DNA from: Candidatus Nitrososphaera evergladensis SR1
Lineage (GTDB): Archaea; Thermoproteota; Nitrososphaeria; Nitrososphaerales; Nitrososphaeraceae
DNA length: 64,000 nt
Reading direction: 5' to 3'
Assembly (NCBI RefSeq): GCF_000730285.1
Contig: NZ_CP007174.1
Location: forward strand, 2,852,001-2,916,000
In this document: in pieces, positions 18,191-26,334 of the stretch
Layout: the number at the start of each line of letters is the position of its first letter
Position numbering within the stretch: position 1 is the stretch's first letter
Position numbers and translations under genes: made by a program
Notes under the pieces: generated by a model
The model's input: only the letters and a program-made list of their open reading frames with translations
Told to the model about the DNA's origin: nothing
Databases searched by the model: none

Positions 18191-18449
18191 CTAGAGAGAA
18201 ATGCGAAGAAGAAACTCTTAGATGAACGGAAAAGGGCTAAATGAAATGGTTCTTTCTCTCTATATAAGCGACAGAGTAACGTAAGAACATGCTAGTTCCG
18301 AGCCCAATATGGGTTTTTACAGAGACTAAAAAGTTAGCATTAATAAAAGAAGAAGATCATCATTATCACAAGATACAGCGTTTTGGAATCCATCAAAGAT
18401 AGAATTGCCAGATTCTTGTATGACCAGTCGGCTGTAAATTATTATTATA

Positions 18450-19685
18450 ATGTCGAGCAAAGGCAGTGACAGAGCCGTGTCAAAAAAAAAGTTAGAAAAG
18501 GTGCTGATACTCCAAGGCGGAGGCTCGCTGGGTGCCTTTGGTTGCGGCGTGTTTAAGGCTCTTGCAAAGAGCAAAGAGCATAAGCAGCTGGACATCGTTG
18601 CCGGCACTTCCATAGGCGGCGTAAATGCTTCAATAATTGCAGGCAGCAAAGAAGACCATCCAGAAAAAGCGCTTGAACAGTTCTGGTTAGAACTCGCTGA
18701 AGAAAATAATGTCACATGCTTGAATTCGGACCACTTTAATTCAGAGAGTTTCCTAAGCAGTGGATGGTTGACAGAGCCTGTGATGGATCCATATTACGTT
18801 GCGTTGTCAAGCCTGCTGGCTATTATGACAGACGATCCCCGGCCAAAATCTTTGCTCTCCTTTATCCGCTCAGCAGTGTTTGGGAACAACAGGATGTTTA
18901 GTCCCAGGTGGTCTCCAGACTATATCTTCAAGGATCCCCAATTCTTTACACCCAAAAAGTGGACATATCTGTATGATCTCTTGCCGCTAGAGAAGACGCT
19001 TGCTGGCTATATCGATTACAACAAGCTAAGGCCAACAGGAAATCCAAACTCTCGCCTGATAATGACGGCAACAAACGTATTGACGGCAGAGCCCATCACC
19101 TTTGACAGCTCAAAACAGCAGATTACTTCCAAGCACATACTCGCCACATCTGCGTACCCGCTGTACTATTTTCCTTGGATGGAAGTCGAGAAGGGACTCT
19201 ACTGTTGGGATGGAGGGCTTTTGAGCAACACTCCCCTAAGAGAGGTCATAGACGCATCTCCGATTGTGGATAAAGAAATCTTTCTAGTTGAAAATTACCC
19301 AAAGCATATTGCCAGTCTTCCACAGAACCTGCCAGAGGCATTTCATAGGGCTCGTGACATCATTTTCAGCGACAAGACGCTGCACAACGTAAAAATGTCA
19401 AAGGTGATAACACAGTACCTTCGCTTCATCGACGAGCTATACCAGATCATTGAGGGTCACGTTGATAAGTCAAAGATGGACAAGGAAACGCTTGCAACAA
19501 TTAAGAGAAAGTACAAGAGAATCAAACAAGAGCGGGGCGCCGAAATTAAGCGGGTGTACTACATATCCAGAAAGGAAAAATATCCACACGTTTACGAAAA
19601 TGCAGATTTTACGATGGAAACTATTCGCACATCCATTCAAGAAGGCGAGCTAGCGGCAAAAGAAGCCTTGCAGAAAATAAAGTAA
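18450..19685 (+). CDS. Patatin-like phospholipase, second copy
   Basis: A 411-residue patatin with ILQGGGSLGAFGCGVF (oxyanion loop, residues about 20-35), GTSIGGVNAS (nucleophile Ser near 53) and WDGGLLSNTPL (Asp). It matches the gene at 771 along its length but has an extra segment around residues 90-130 (SGWLTEPVMDPYYVALSSLL), which the first copy lacks in part. The tail IRTSIQEGELAAKEALQKIK parallels the first copy. The ATG follows AT-rich TTATTATTATA. It is likely a cytoplasmic lipid acyl hydrolase. Confidence 0.9.
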   Translation: MSSKGSDRAVSKKKLEKVLILQGGGSLGAFGCGVFKALAKSKEHKQLDIVAGTSIGGVNASIIAGSKEDHPEKALEQFWLELAEENNVTCLNSDHFNSESFLSSGWLTEPVMDPYYVALSSLLAIMTDDPRPKSLLSFIRSAVFGNNRMFSPRWSPDYIFKDPQFFTPKKWTYLYDLLPLEKTLAGYIDYNKLRPTGNPNSRLIMTATNVLTAEPITFDSSKQQITSKHILATSAYPLYYFPWMEVEKGLYCWDGGLLSNTPLREVIDASPIVDKEIFLVENYPKHIASLPQNLPEAFHRARDIIFSDKTLHNVKMSKVITQYLRFIDELYQIIEGHVDKSKMDKETLATIKRKYKRIKQERGAEIKRVYYISRKEKYPHVYENADFTMETIRTSIQEGELAAKEALQKIK

Positions 19686-19774
19686 GAACGATGTCGACTA
19701 TTAATTGCGGTGCTAAAATATCCAAAGACATTTTTCCTACTTTATCCATAATTCTTCAAAGACTTTTTAGTAGA

Positions 19775-20069
19775 TTATTTACTAGTTAACACAGCTTCTC
19801 TTCTTTGTCTAGTTCCTATTTCATGAGCATCGGAGACATCCTTGACAAATATCATCCCATGTGCGTCACGTCCAGCATGCTGGCCAAGACTATTTGATAC
19901 ATCTTCAACAATCTGATTCACTGAGGAGTCAGATACAATTGTTTCAGCCTTTATCCTCTTTACATATTATGGAGTAATTGCTCTACCGGTCATGTATGCC
20001 CGTACCATTTCTGATACGGCCTCCCGTTTTGATCTACCTGCGCCATTTACTTCATAGAAGATCTATTCG
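19775..20069 (-). pseudogene. Relic of a PII signal-transduction protein (GlnB/GlnK type)
   Basis: In one minus-strand frame from about 20069 down to TAA at 19775-19777 the peptide reads FYEVNGAGRSKREAV, then a single in-frame TAA after GRAITP, then YVKRIKAETIVSDSSVNQIV, IFVKDVSDAHEIGTR and REAVL. This order matches the PII T-loop, the K-x-E-x-V-V-x-D strand, and the G-x-I-F-V-x-D-V ... I-x-T-x-x-R-G-E C-terminal part. A TAG stands where the first third should join (I-F-Y-E) and the first 35 residues are gone. PII proteins sense 2-oxoglutarate and ATP/ADP to control nitrogen uptake. Confidence 0.6.
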
Positions 20070-20184
20070 CCGTTATGATGCAGATAATGCGTACAAAACC
20101 GAGAGAGGTAAAAATGAATGTGATGAAGACGTAGTTTTTGTGTAGATATTCATAAAAAATAGTCTTGATAATATAATTGCACAT

Positions 20185-20595
20185 ATGTCGTTCAAGAAGA
20201 CCACACGTAGCAACAGAATAACGGTAAAAAAGCGGAGCGGCCGTCTAGAACCGTTTGACAGCAGGAAGATGGCCAGAGCTACGAGTAGAGCAGGTGTGCC
20301 TTACTCCATCGCCCTAGAGATAGCCAAACGGATAAAAAACAGTAAATCACTCTCTGAGAGAAGTCAGGTTAGTTCCACTACATTGCGCAAGATGGTGGCC
20401 GAAGAGCTGATCAAGCACAACCATGATACTGTTGCCAAGTCATACCTGGGATATAAGAAAATTGAGGGTGCAAGAAAAGAAAAGTTTGCCAGAAGTCTCA
20501 GACATAGGTCAAAGGTCGGAAAGTCAATTAAGACCCATACAAAGCAGGCAGTCAAGGACAAAGACATTTCTGGTGGCAGATCTACGCGGCAATAA
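20185..20595 (+). CDS. ATP-cone domain protein
   Basis: A 136-residue basic protein. Residues about 12-95 are an ATP-cone: ITVKKRSGRLEPFDSRKMARATSRAGVP, then KMVAEELIKHNHDTVAKSYLGYKK, the same module that senses ATP/dATP in ribonucleotide reductase and NrdR. There is no catalytic domain and no zinc ribbon, so it is not NrdR itself. The Arg/Lys-rich C-terminal tail suggests nucleic-acid contact. Free-standing ATP-cone proteins are common in thaumarchaea, with unknown role. Confidence 0.8.
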   Translation: MSFKKTTRSNRITVKKRSGRLEPFDSRKMARATSRAGVPYSIALEIAKRIKNSKSLSERSQVSSTTLRKMVAEELIKHNHDTVAKSYLGYKKIEGARKEKFARSLRHRSKVGKSIKTHTKQAVKDKDISGGRSTRQ

Positions 20596-21068
20596 AAAGA
20601 ACCGAGGGTAAGCAGCAAGTCTATGGCATATACGCGCTTTCGCCACGTGCATAAGGAGAAACCGACCGCAGAATAGGAGGCGACCCTGTTCGGCTACAGT
20701 CCGCCCTTAGGATTGAAGGGAGTTTCTTACAAACCTTCGTCAGCCCTCACACTCAGGTTAAGAAGGGTGACTATGCGGAATACTGGTCGATATGAACGCT
20801 GCGGAAGGGGCGCAGCACGGACTTATTTTTAGCATTTTGTATTGTAATGATTCTTCTTGACCTGAAGAATCATATAGTCGGCATGCTTTAAGACTCGTAG
20901 GCTCTTGCAGACAATCCTGAGAACCGTGCCAGTGGTATGATACTCGCAATCTTTCGTCAGATATGTTAGGTAGGCATCCGTGGTTAGGCAGATATCGCTT
21001 TAACTTAAGGAAGAAATCCTACCAAGGAAAAAGCTGCATTAAATACTCTCTTTACACATTATGATATT
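20596..21068. other. GC-richer intergenic block with hairpins, possible RNA
   Basis: No ORF is convincing here. The first half is visibly richer in G+C than its surroundings. GCTGCG (20798-20803) pairs with CGCAGC (20811-20816), and a perfect 10-bp hairpin ATGATTCTTC (20847-20856) with GAAGAATCAT (20864-20873) follows. The stretch GAATACTGG ... CGATATGAACGCTGCGGA (20778-20805) recurs in a longer form at 30703-30759. A structured non-coding RNA or the end of a decayed mobile element are both possible. Confidence 0.35.
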
Positions 21069-21629
21069 ATGACTTCAGGTCAATATTTCAACAAAGGAGT
21101 AAAGGCGCTTGATTCGCCTCACGTCGGACACGTGGTAAGAGAGACGGACGACAAGATAGTAGTGTTTGGAGGCGGTGATGACAGATACGATATTCCAAAA
21201 TCAGAAATCAAGTTTACTAGCGGCAATGTGCTGATTGATCTACCAATGTATGAAATTGCAAAAAAGTACAGAGTCAGCAGAGAAGAGCCGCTTCCAACTG
21301 GGAAGGCAACTAAAGACCCGTGGACACGGCCGGAAAACGTAGACCTGGCCTCATATGAGAGAGAGTATCCAAAATCACTTTTCAATAAGGGAGTAAGAAC
21401 AAACAATGCAGATCATGTCGGGCATGTTGTAAAGGAAACGGATGACAAGATAGTAGTGTTTGGCCACTTTGATTATAGGTTTGACATTCCAAAATCAGAG
21501 ATCGTCGCAGCTGGCAGAAATGTTATAGTCAAGCCAGATTTTCCTGAAATACTGAAGTATAGAGTAGACAGAAATGCTCCTCTACCGACAGGCGAGCCAA
21601 TTGACAAGTTGGCTGAAGAGGAAGTGTAA
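21069..21629 (+). CDS. Protein with two tandem VGHVV-ETDDKIVVFG domains
   Basis: A 186-residue protein built from two copies of an approximately 80-residue unit. Each has F-N-K-G-V-x(7)-HVGHVV, ETDDKIVVFG, YDIPKSEI/FDIPKSEI, and ends YRVxRxxPLPTG. The pattern of short beta strands resembles PRC-barrel or DUF2171-like folds, which act as adaptor domains, but I cannot make a firm family assignment. It is charged, has no signal peptide and no cysteine. The two repeats are about half identical, implying an old internal duplication. Confidence 0.75.
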   Translation: MTSGQYFNKGVKALDSPHVGHVVRETDDKIVVFGGGDDRYDIPKSEIKFTSGNVLIDLPMYEIAKKYRVSREEPLPTGKATKDPWTRPENVDLASYEREYPKSLFNKGVRTNNADHVGHVVKETDDKIVVFGHFDYRFDIPKSEIVAAGRNVIVKPDFPEILKYRVDRNAPLPTGEPIDKLAEEEV

Positions 21630-21792
21630 TGGTTCACTTCTCTTCTTTTAGTTACACTAGTCTCTATCAAATAGCTATCCTTTTTCAGTCAATAATCAGT
21701 TTAAATGATTTCTTTAGAAAATTGCATGCACGGACACACCAATAAATCCGATCTAGTCCGTCCACAAGTAAATCATAATAGTAAATGCGGAC

Positions 21793-21963
21793 ATGGGAAA
21801 AATCATCATTCGTTTTTTTGATATTTTTCTTTTGCTTGTAATGTGGTGCTCTCTCGTCGCCGGCGATAGAGTTAATTCTAAAATATGGCCAAGGATCTAC
21901 AAAAGAGAAGAAGTGGATGATAAAAGAAGGCATGGAAGCGTGGCAATACAGCGAAAACCGTAG
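21793..21963 (+). CDS. Small single-span membrane protein
   Basis: A 56-codon frame: MGKIIIRFFDIFLLLVMWCS gives a short positive N-terminus and one hydrophobic span, followed by a basic/acidic cytoplasmic tail (PRIYKREEVDDKRRHGS). An AT-rich CATAATAGTAAA lies about 25 nt before the ATG. The composition is that of a real small membrane protein, but no homologue is recognised. The opposite strand is also open, so the call is moderate. Confidence 0.4.
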   Translation: MGKIIIRFFDIFLLLVMWCSLVAGDRVNSKIWPRIYKREEVDDKRRHGSVAIQRKP

Positions 21964-22297
21964 AAGAATAATCGTCTGGTTGAAATAATGTACGATTTCT
22001 TGAAATATGTCAGGCGGAGGTCGCCGCACAGAAGGTGCTATTGGCTAATATTAGAGATGTCGTGTTGGAGATTGCTCAGGCATGAAAAAAATGCTGGCTC
22101 GCAATTTTAATACAATCATAAAGTTTTACCTTATTTGGTCTACCTCTACCCATTGTGATCGTGATTAGACGGTGAGCAGGGGTAGACTTGCTTTGGAGTA
22201 TGCCGATTTTTTACTTGCTCAGACACGGCTATGGTGGTTGTGCCTGATAGTACTCGATCATAACAGAATTGTCTAAGTTTTGCTCATTTACCGATAA

Positions 22298-22523
22298 GTG
22301 TACACTGTAACCATTAGCAACCGCCAGTTGCCAGTATTTGGTATTACTAACTTGATCTGTGAATATGAGATATGCAGGGCGTTGTCAATTTGCTTCTCGG
22401 GCTTTCAGGAGCCATGGTCGTTCCTGAGTTTCAGTTCGCAGTCTGATTATTGGTGCTATCTCTATGGCCGCGGTCATCGTTGTGTATAAAAAGTTGAATT
22501 GGATAGTACCAACGTCACGGTAG
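22298..22523 (+). pseudogene. Relic of a PEF-CTERM surface protein
   Basis: A short frame YTVTISNRQLP (typical of extracellular beta domains) is followed, in a second frame, by LLLGLSGAMVVPEFQFAV, then after another one-base slip by LIIGAISMAAVIVVYKKLN. Joined, the last two give V-P-E-F, a hydrophobic span and a basic end, i.e. the PEF-CTERM sorting tail found on thaumarchaeal surface proteins; an intact one is at 24668. The rest of the gene cannot be recognised upstream. About 300 further bases (22524-22822) hold nothing visible. Confidence 0.4.
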
Positions 22524-22822
22524 GCTGCTTTTCGCTTTAGCACAGGATCTTTGTATTAGAGGTCACCTACCCGCATCTATGCGAATCCCTCTGGGCTCGT
22601 ACTTTTTCGGTTCGAAATCTTTGTCCATTATCCTTATTATTGGATGAAATATGTCGCTGATTGTCTAATATGAGTATGCATGGCCTTTTTCTAAAGTCTT
22701 CCATAACTAGTGGCAGCCAATTCTAGATGCTTTAGAATCAGAACAAATCTCACCAAAACTGAAACCGTGCCCAAGAAATTACATCACAACATCAATGGTG
22801 GGCACAATCGAGAATATGCGAC

Positions 22823-22963
22823 CTACTGGACGCCGGAGGGCACCATGTGTTTTTTGTGCTCGATAATAATAATATGACTTTCTAAATATGTCTTGTTTGC
22901 AAAACGCAAATGACATACCTCGCATTCAAAACCTTCAAGCTTTTCTTTCCTTGATTTTTCCAT
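22823..22963 (-). CDS. C2H2 zinc-finger mini-protein
   Basis: A 46-codon gene: MEKSRKEKLEGF, then the finger F-E-C-x2-C-x12-H-x5-H (CEVCHLRFANKTYLESHIII), then KKHMVPSGVQ. All four zinc ligands and the hydrophobic core Phe and Leu of a classical finger are present. The ATG start is clear. It stands alone in a gene-poor stretch. Single C2H2 fingers of this size occur widely in Nitrososphaerales; DNA binding is likely but not shown. Confidence 0.65.
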   Translation of the reverse strand: MEKSRKEKLEGFECEVCHLRFANKTYLESHIIIIEHKKHMVPSGVQ

Positions 22964-23109
22964 TACCGAGTACGTCATATCCCTTTCCGAGCCTTGAGTT
23001 TAACTTAACTATGTTAGCCCGTTCTGCAACGAACGTGTGCTGTATAGGCATCGTGCTTTAATGTGGTACCTACTACATACGAGGGCAAAGAATACATCAC
23101 AAGATGCCG

Positions 23110-23592
23110 CTAATCATGCTCGGCTAAAACCGTAACCGTGCCTTTCATCCAAGGATGCGGTATGCAGTGATAATGATAGACTCCAGCCTCTGTAAAAGTA
23201 AAATTGTATGTTTGTCCAGACGGCATCAGTCCGATGGTGGCTGTAGAATCGAATTTTCCGCTTATCTTGTCTACATAGTCATTGTCACTGGTTACGCTGT
23301 GATACGTGTTGTCGTTGTTTTTCCATATGACTTTGTTGTTAGCGCCTAGACTAACACGAACATCGCTTGGAAAGAAGTTTTGCGCTTGAGACTCTAGCGA
23401 AGAACCCGGCAAAATCCCAACATTAGTAATGCTTGGAGGATTCAAAATGTCTTGAGAGACCTGGGGCTTTTTATTTATCGCAGGGATGTAGTAGAATTGA
23501 TAGTAAGCCAGACTGGCAGATACTGCCACTACAAATGCCATGATAGATATGCCTGCCGCCATCCTTTTTTGGTTTTTCTTCAAGAAAGCCAT
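23110..23592 (-). CDS. Membrane-anchored cupredoxin, amicyanin-like
   Basis: A 160-residue protein with an N-terminal membrane anchor (MAAGISIMAFVVAVSASLAYY) and an extracellular blue-copper domain. Ligands are H98 (NTYHSV) and the loop C143-x2-H146-x2-M149 (YHCIPHPWM), the short C-x2-H-x2-M spacing of amicyanin. Such proteins carry electrons outside the membrane in ammonia oxidizers, which lack haem cytochromes c. ATG 23592 is chosen over an in-frame upstream ATG at 23601. The Met-rich protein at 24668 lies nearby on the same strand, with a UspA gene between on the other. Confidence 0.92.
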   Translation of the reverse strand: MAFLKKNQKRMAAGISIMAFVVAVSASLAYYQFYYIPAINKKPQVSQDILNPPSITNVGILPGSSLESQAQNFFPSDVRVSLGANNKVIWKNNDNTYHSVTSDNDYVDKISGKFDSTATIGLMPSGQTYNFTFTEAGVYHYHCIPHPWMKGTVTVLAEHD

Positions 23593-24065
23593 ATACTGCA
23601 ATCACCATGATTCGTAATGATGCAAGCCGTCAGGTTTCCTTTAAAATTTCTTGAAGATAGCCATCTTAAACGTTGTTGTGGATCTCCCTGAGAAGCAAAG
23701 AAACATTCTTTTTGGTTTTCCTCTTTGCCTTTCCAATATGATGACACGGATGAGAAGTAGATGTAGCAGAAGAATGAGAGCATCGATGCTACATTCTTCT
23801 TACCAAAAGGGCGCGAAGCTTCTACTAAATGTAAACACCGAAGAGAATCCATGAAGCTGTGAGTTCAACTCCTTATGCAGCATATGTGTGTATAAAGATC
23901 CATTTCATTGTTGATAACACTTTTGCTGAGGTAGAAAAAAGCGGACTTCAGCACTACCTTCTCAGCCATTATTGTTAGATAATCTATCATATTTCATTTC
24001 TCGTTTTCTTCTATTTTTAACCCTTCGAGTTCCTTTTGAATTAGAACCGCGTAGTAAAATGACAG

Positions 24066-24557
24066 ATGAGGTATATGGAGACTAAGAAGAATGAGATTCA
24101 AAGAATACTAGTTCCGATTGACGGCTCTGAACCTGCCTTTGATGCTGCTTCACTTGCCATTACAATCGCAAGAAGGTTTGATGGAGCGCAATTGTACCTT
24201 TTGCATGTCGTACACATAGATCAGATTCTCCGTGCCTTAGGCATACATTCCACATCTGAATCATACTCCAAAGTAGTTGATGAACAGGTAACAAAAGCAA
24301 GAAAGGAGGCGGACAAATGGTTTGAAAGAATCAGCAAGGAAGCAGAGGCGCAAGAGGGTATGAAAATAACGAACATTGACGTCAAAGGTACGTCCCTTTC
24401 CATTGCCGGAGAAATTGTTGATTACGCAGAAAAGAACAACATTGACCTAATAGTCATTGGTACACGTGGGCTTGGTGGATTTACAAAGCTGCTTATGGGA
24501 AGCGTTGCCACAGGAGTTGTAAATTATGCTCCTTGCTCGGTACTTACTGTTCGATGA
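24066..24557 (+). CDS. Universal stress protein (UspA family), canonical
   Basis: A 163-residue Usp domain: IQRILVPIDGSEPAFDAAS at the N-terminus and GTRGLGGFTKLLMGSVATGV (full G-x2-G-x9-G-S ATP loop) near the C-terminus, ending CSVLTVR. It most resembles the copies at 14278 and 45508. A TATA-like TATTTTTAACCC lies upstream. It is transcribed between and opposite to the cupredoxin and Met-rich genes. Confidence 0.92.
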   Translation: MRYMETKKNEIQRILVPIDGSEPAFDAASLAITIARRFDGAQLYLLHVVHIDQILRALGIHSTSESYSKVVDEQVTKARKEADKWFERISKEAEAQEGMKITNIDVKGTSLSIAGEIVDYAEKNNIDLIVIGTRGLGGFTKLLMGSVATGVVNYAPCSVLTVR

Positions 24558-24667
24558 CGCAGGCTCTACGTTTGTGTTTGTGTATGCATATGTGTATGTG
24601 GTCAACCGATTGAGAATACTGAGAGGAAAGGGGGAGGAGGTAAGGAGCATAGGCAGGGCCCTTAACT

Positions 24668-25825
24668 CTACTGCTCCTTCGGGCTACCACCATTACCAGC
24701 AGCGCTGCCGCCATCACCGCCACTATTCTTAGCATTCATCCTAAACCTGCCGTAAAGAACAGCTGCGGCAAGTGCAGGAAGCGATATTAGGAGCGGTATC
24801 GGAAATTCTGGCACTACTTGCAGGTTGTATGCTGTCATCAGGTTGGGGTGAATCTGCAAATGCGCAATTGACATAATGTCCATCGCAGACGCTTTGCTTT
24901 CTATTGCACTGAGAAAAGCTGGGAAGGACTTGTCAAGTTTCTCTACAGAGTTTCCGGATCCTCCATCAGTGGCTTGCGGTTTGATTTGTTGGTATAGGCC
25001 CCATGCCTTTTGTGCAAACGCCTTGGCGCTCTGGTAGTTAGCTTCGCTTACTATGACGGCTTTGCTCATGCTCATGCCGCTACTACCACTACTACTACTA
25101 ATGTTACTACTGTTCATGCCTTGCGTGCTGCCGCTATTACTACTGCTACCGGTATTCATACTCATACTACTGCTTGTTGTGCTACTCTCGTTTCCTGACA
25201 TGCTGCTGGTCATGCCGGCCATGCTTGACATGTCAGTCATGTTGCCTTCGTATCCAATCGCTTCGCCATAATGCTCAAGCGCTTCATTTACCAGATTTGC
25301 TACTATGACTGCCTGAACGGTAGAGTTGGTCAGCTGAGATTTTTCAATGCGCACTTGCACTGTTTCATCTAGCAGATCACTTATTGTCTTCACATCCTGC
25401 TCTATCTGGCTTGCACTAACACCGGAGCTTATAGACATTCTTAGTTGTTCAATGGACGCAGGAAGATCCGTTGCAAGCCTCTGGTTTCTCTCTGCTATTT
25501 CTTTTAGCGTTGAATTGGTCAATGCTTCACTGGCATGTTCAATATGATCTATTGCAATGTCCTTGTCAGCGGAGCCAGTATTGTTGCCAGCAAGTGCGGT
25601 TTCCGTCTTTATCACCTGGACCATAGTTAGGAATTCCGCACTTTCCCCTCCTTGAAATGTGTGGGCGTAAGCGACGTTGAAAGGCCCGATAACTATAGTT
25701 GCACTAGATAAAATCAGCATCAGACAACACGCAATGACAGCAATAACTGCACCAGTATTTGTACTCAAAGAAAAAACACTTTTCCTCTTCCTCTTACCCG
25801 CACAAAAGACGATAGGTATTGTCAA
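24668..25825 (-). CDS. Met/Ser-rich exported protein with PEF-CTERM tail
   Basis: A 385-residue protein. Residues 20-55 are a hydrophobic signal segment ending AYAHTFQGG. Residues 60-195 are predicted helical. Residues about 200-260 are a low-complexity Met/Ser/Gly stretch with repeated M-x-M and G-M-S/N motifs (SMSGN, SMSMNTG, GMSMSK), of the sort that binds Cu(I). Near the end VPEFPIPLLISLPALAAAVLYGRFRM is a PEF-CTERM: sorting motif, span and basic residues, followed by an extra Gly-rich tail (NSGGDGGSAAGNGGSPKEQ), which is unusual. I infer an exported copper-handling protein anchored in the envelope; the copper role is not proven. Confidence 0.75.
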   Translation of the reverse strand: MTIPIVFCAGKRKRKSVFSLSTNTGAVIAVIACCLMLILSSATIVIGPFNVAYAHTFQGGESAEFLTMVQVIKTETALAGNNTGSADKDIAIDHIEHASEALTNSTLKEIAERNQRLATDLPASIEQLRMSISSGVSASQIEQDVKTISDLLDETVQVRIEKSQLTNSTVQAVIVANLVNEALEHYGEAIGYEGNMTDMSSMAGMTSSMSGNESSTTSSSMSMNTGSSSNSGSTQGMNSSNISSSSGSSGMSMSKAVIVSEANYQSAKAFAQKAWGLYQQIKPQATDGGSGNSVEKLDKSFPAFLSAIESKASAMDIMSIAHLQIHPNLMTAYNLQVVPEFPIPLLISLPALAAAVLYGRFRMNAKNSGGDGGSAAGNGGSPKEQ

Positions 25826-26063
25826 ATTAAAGTATTATAGTACAATCTTCGAACAAGGCGGCCCTTGGAAGGCCATAATTGGAGATATTACCTTGCAAGA
25901 GCAACACCTGTATGATTATAGCAGCATTAGCTTTCTCCCTCGCACACATTGTGGGAATAGCAACCATAAGTATGCTTCCAAGTTTCAGGTTTGAAGGTAA
26001 TAATGATAATCACATCACCTTCTTTTCTTCTTCAAATCAGCATATTCGAAAATTCGAATGGCA

Positions 26064-26327
26064 TTATACATCTTTACCTGGGATACTCGCTGGCGTAGAT
26101 GTTCGACTGATTCTAGTAATTCTTGCTACCTTGCTAGGTAGATGTAAATTGCGCGATCTTGTTCTCAATCGATTTCCACAGCAAGGACAGAGCCTGCCTT
26201 CGTATTTGAGAAATGCTTCGCACATGGTACATCTTTTTGAGCCATTGGCATAATACTTTCTGCAGAGATCTGCCTCGTATTGTTTGCATAGGTTTTTGCA
26301 AGGTCCGCCAGTACCTGCTTCTTCTAT
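26064..26327 (-). CDS. Zinc-finger protein of the thaumarchaeal CPCCG-RLRT type, possible ATA start
   Basis: One minus-strand frame encodes GPCKNLCKQYEADL, YYANGSKRCTMCEAFL, then YEGRLCPCCGNRLRTRSRN. The order C-x3-C, C-x2-C, C-P-C-C-G and R-L-R-T-R-x-R-N is that of a small zinc protein found in many copies in thaumarchaea. No ATG, GTG or TTG is available between the upstream TAG and the first motif. A codon ATA at 26325-26327 (ATA GAA GAA GCA) lies exactly where a leaderless start is expected, about 26 nt after the TATA box ATTATAAAAG, so either ATA is used or an ATG was lost. The C-terminal extension after RSRN is longer than usual. Three tandem promoter-hairpin units lie just upstream. Confidence 0.6.
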   Translation of the reverse strand: MEEAGTGGPCKNLCKQYEADLCRKYYANGSKRCTMCEAFLKYEGRLCPCCGNRLRTRSRNLHLPSKVARITRISRTSTPASIPGKDV

Positions 26328-26334
26328 TCTCTAT

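Noticed and set aside
20596-20850. RNase P RNA, SRP RNA or tRNA in the GC-richer block
   Set aside because: The conserved cores of RNase P RNA and SRP RNA and the TTCRANNC arm of tRNA were not found.
21685-22029. Minus-strand 114-codon ORF
   Set aside because: Aromatic, His/Tyr-rich composition without motif; the plus strand offers a better small membrane protein with a promoter.
24985-25271. Plus-strand Leu/Met- and Thr-rich ORFs within the Met-rich gene
   Set aside because: They are antisense translations of the Met/Ser repeats of the gene at 24668.
25879-26253. Plus-strand 124-codon ORF with a hydrophobic N-terminus
   Set aside because: Most of it is antisense to the zinc-finger gene at 26064; the hydrophobic start alone is weak evidence.
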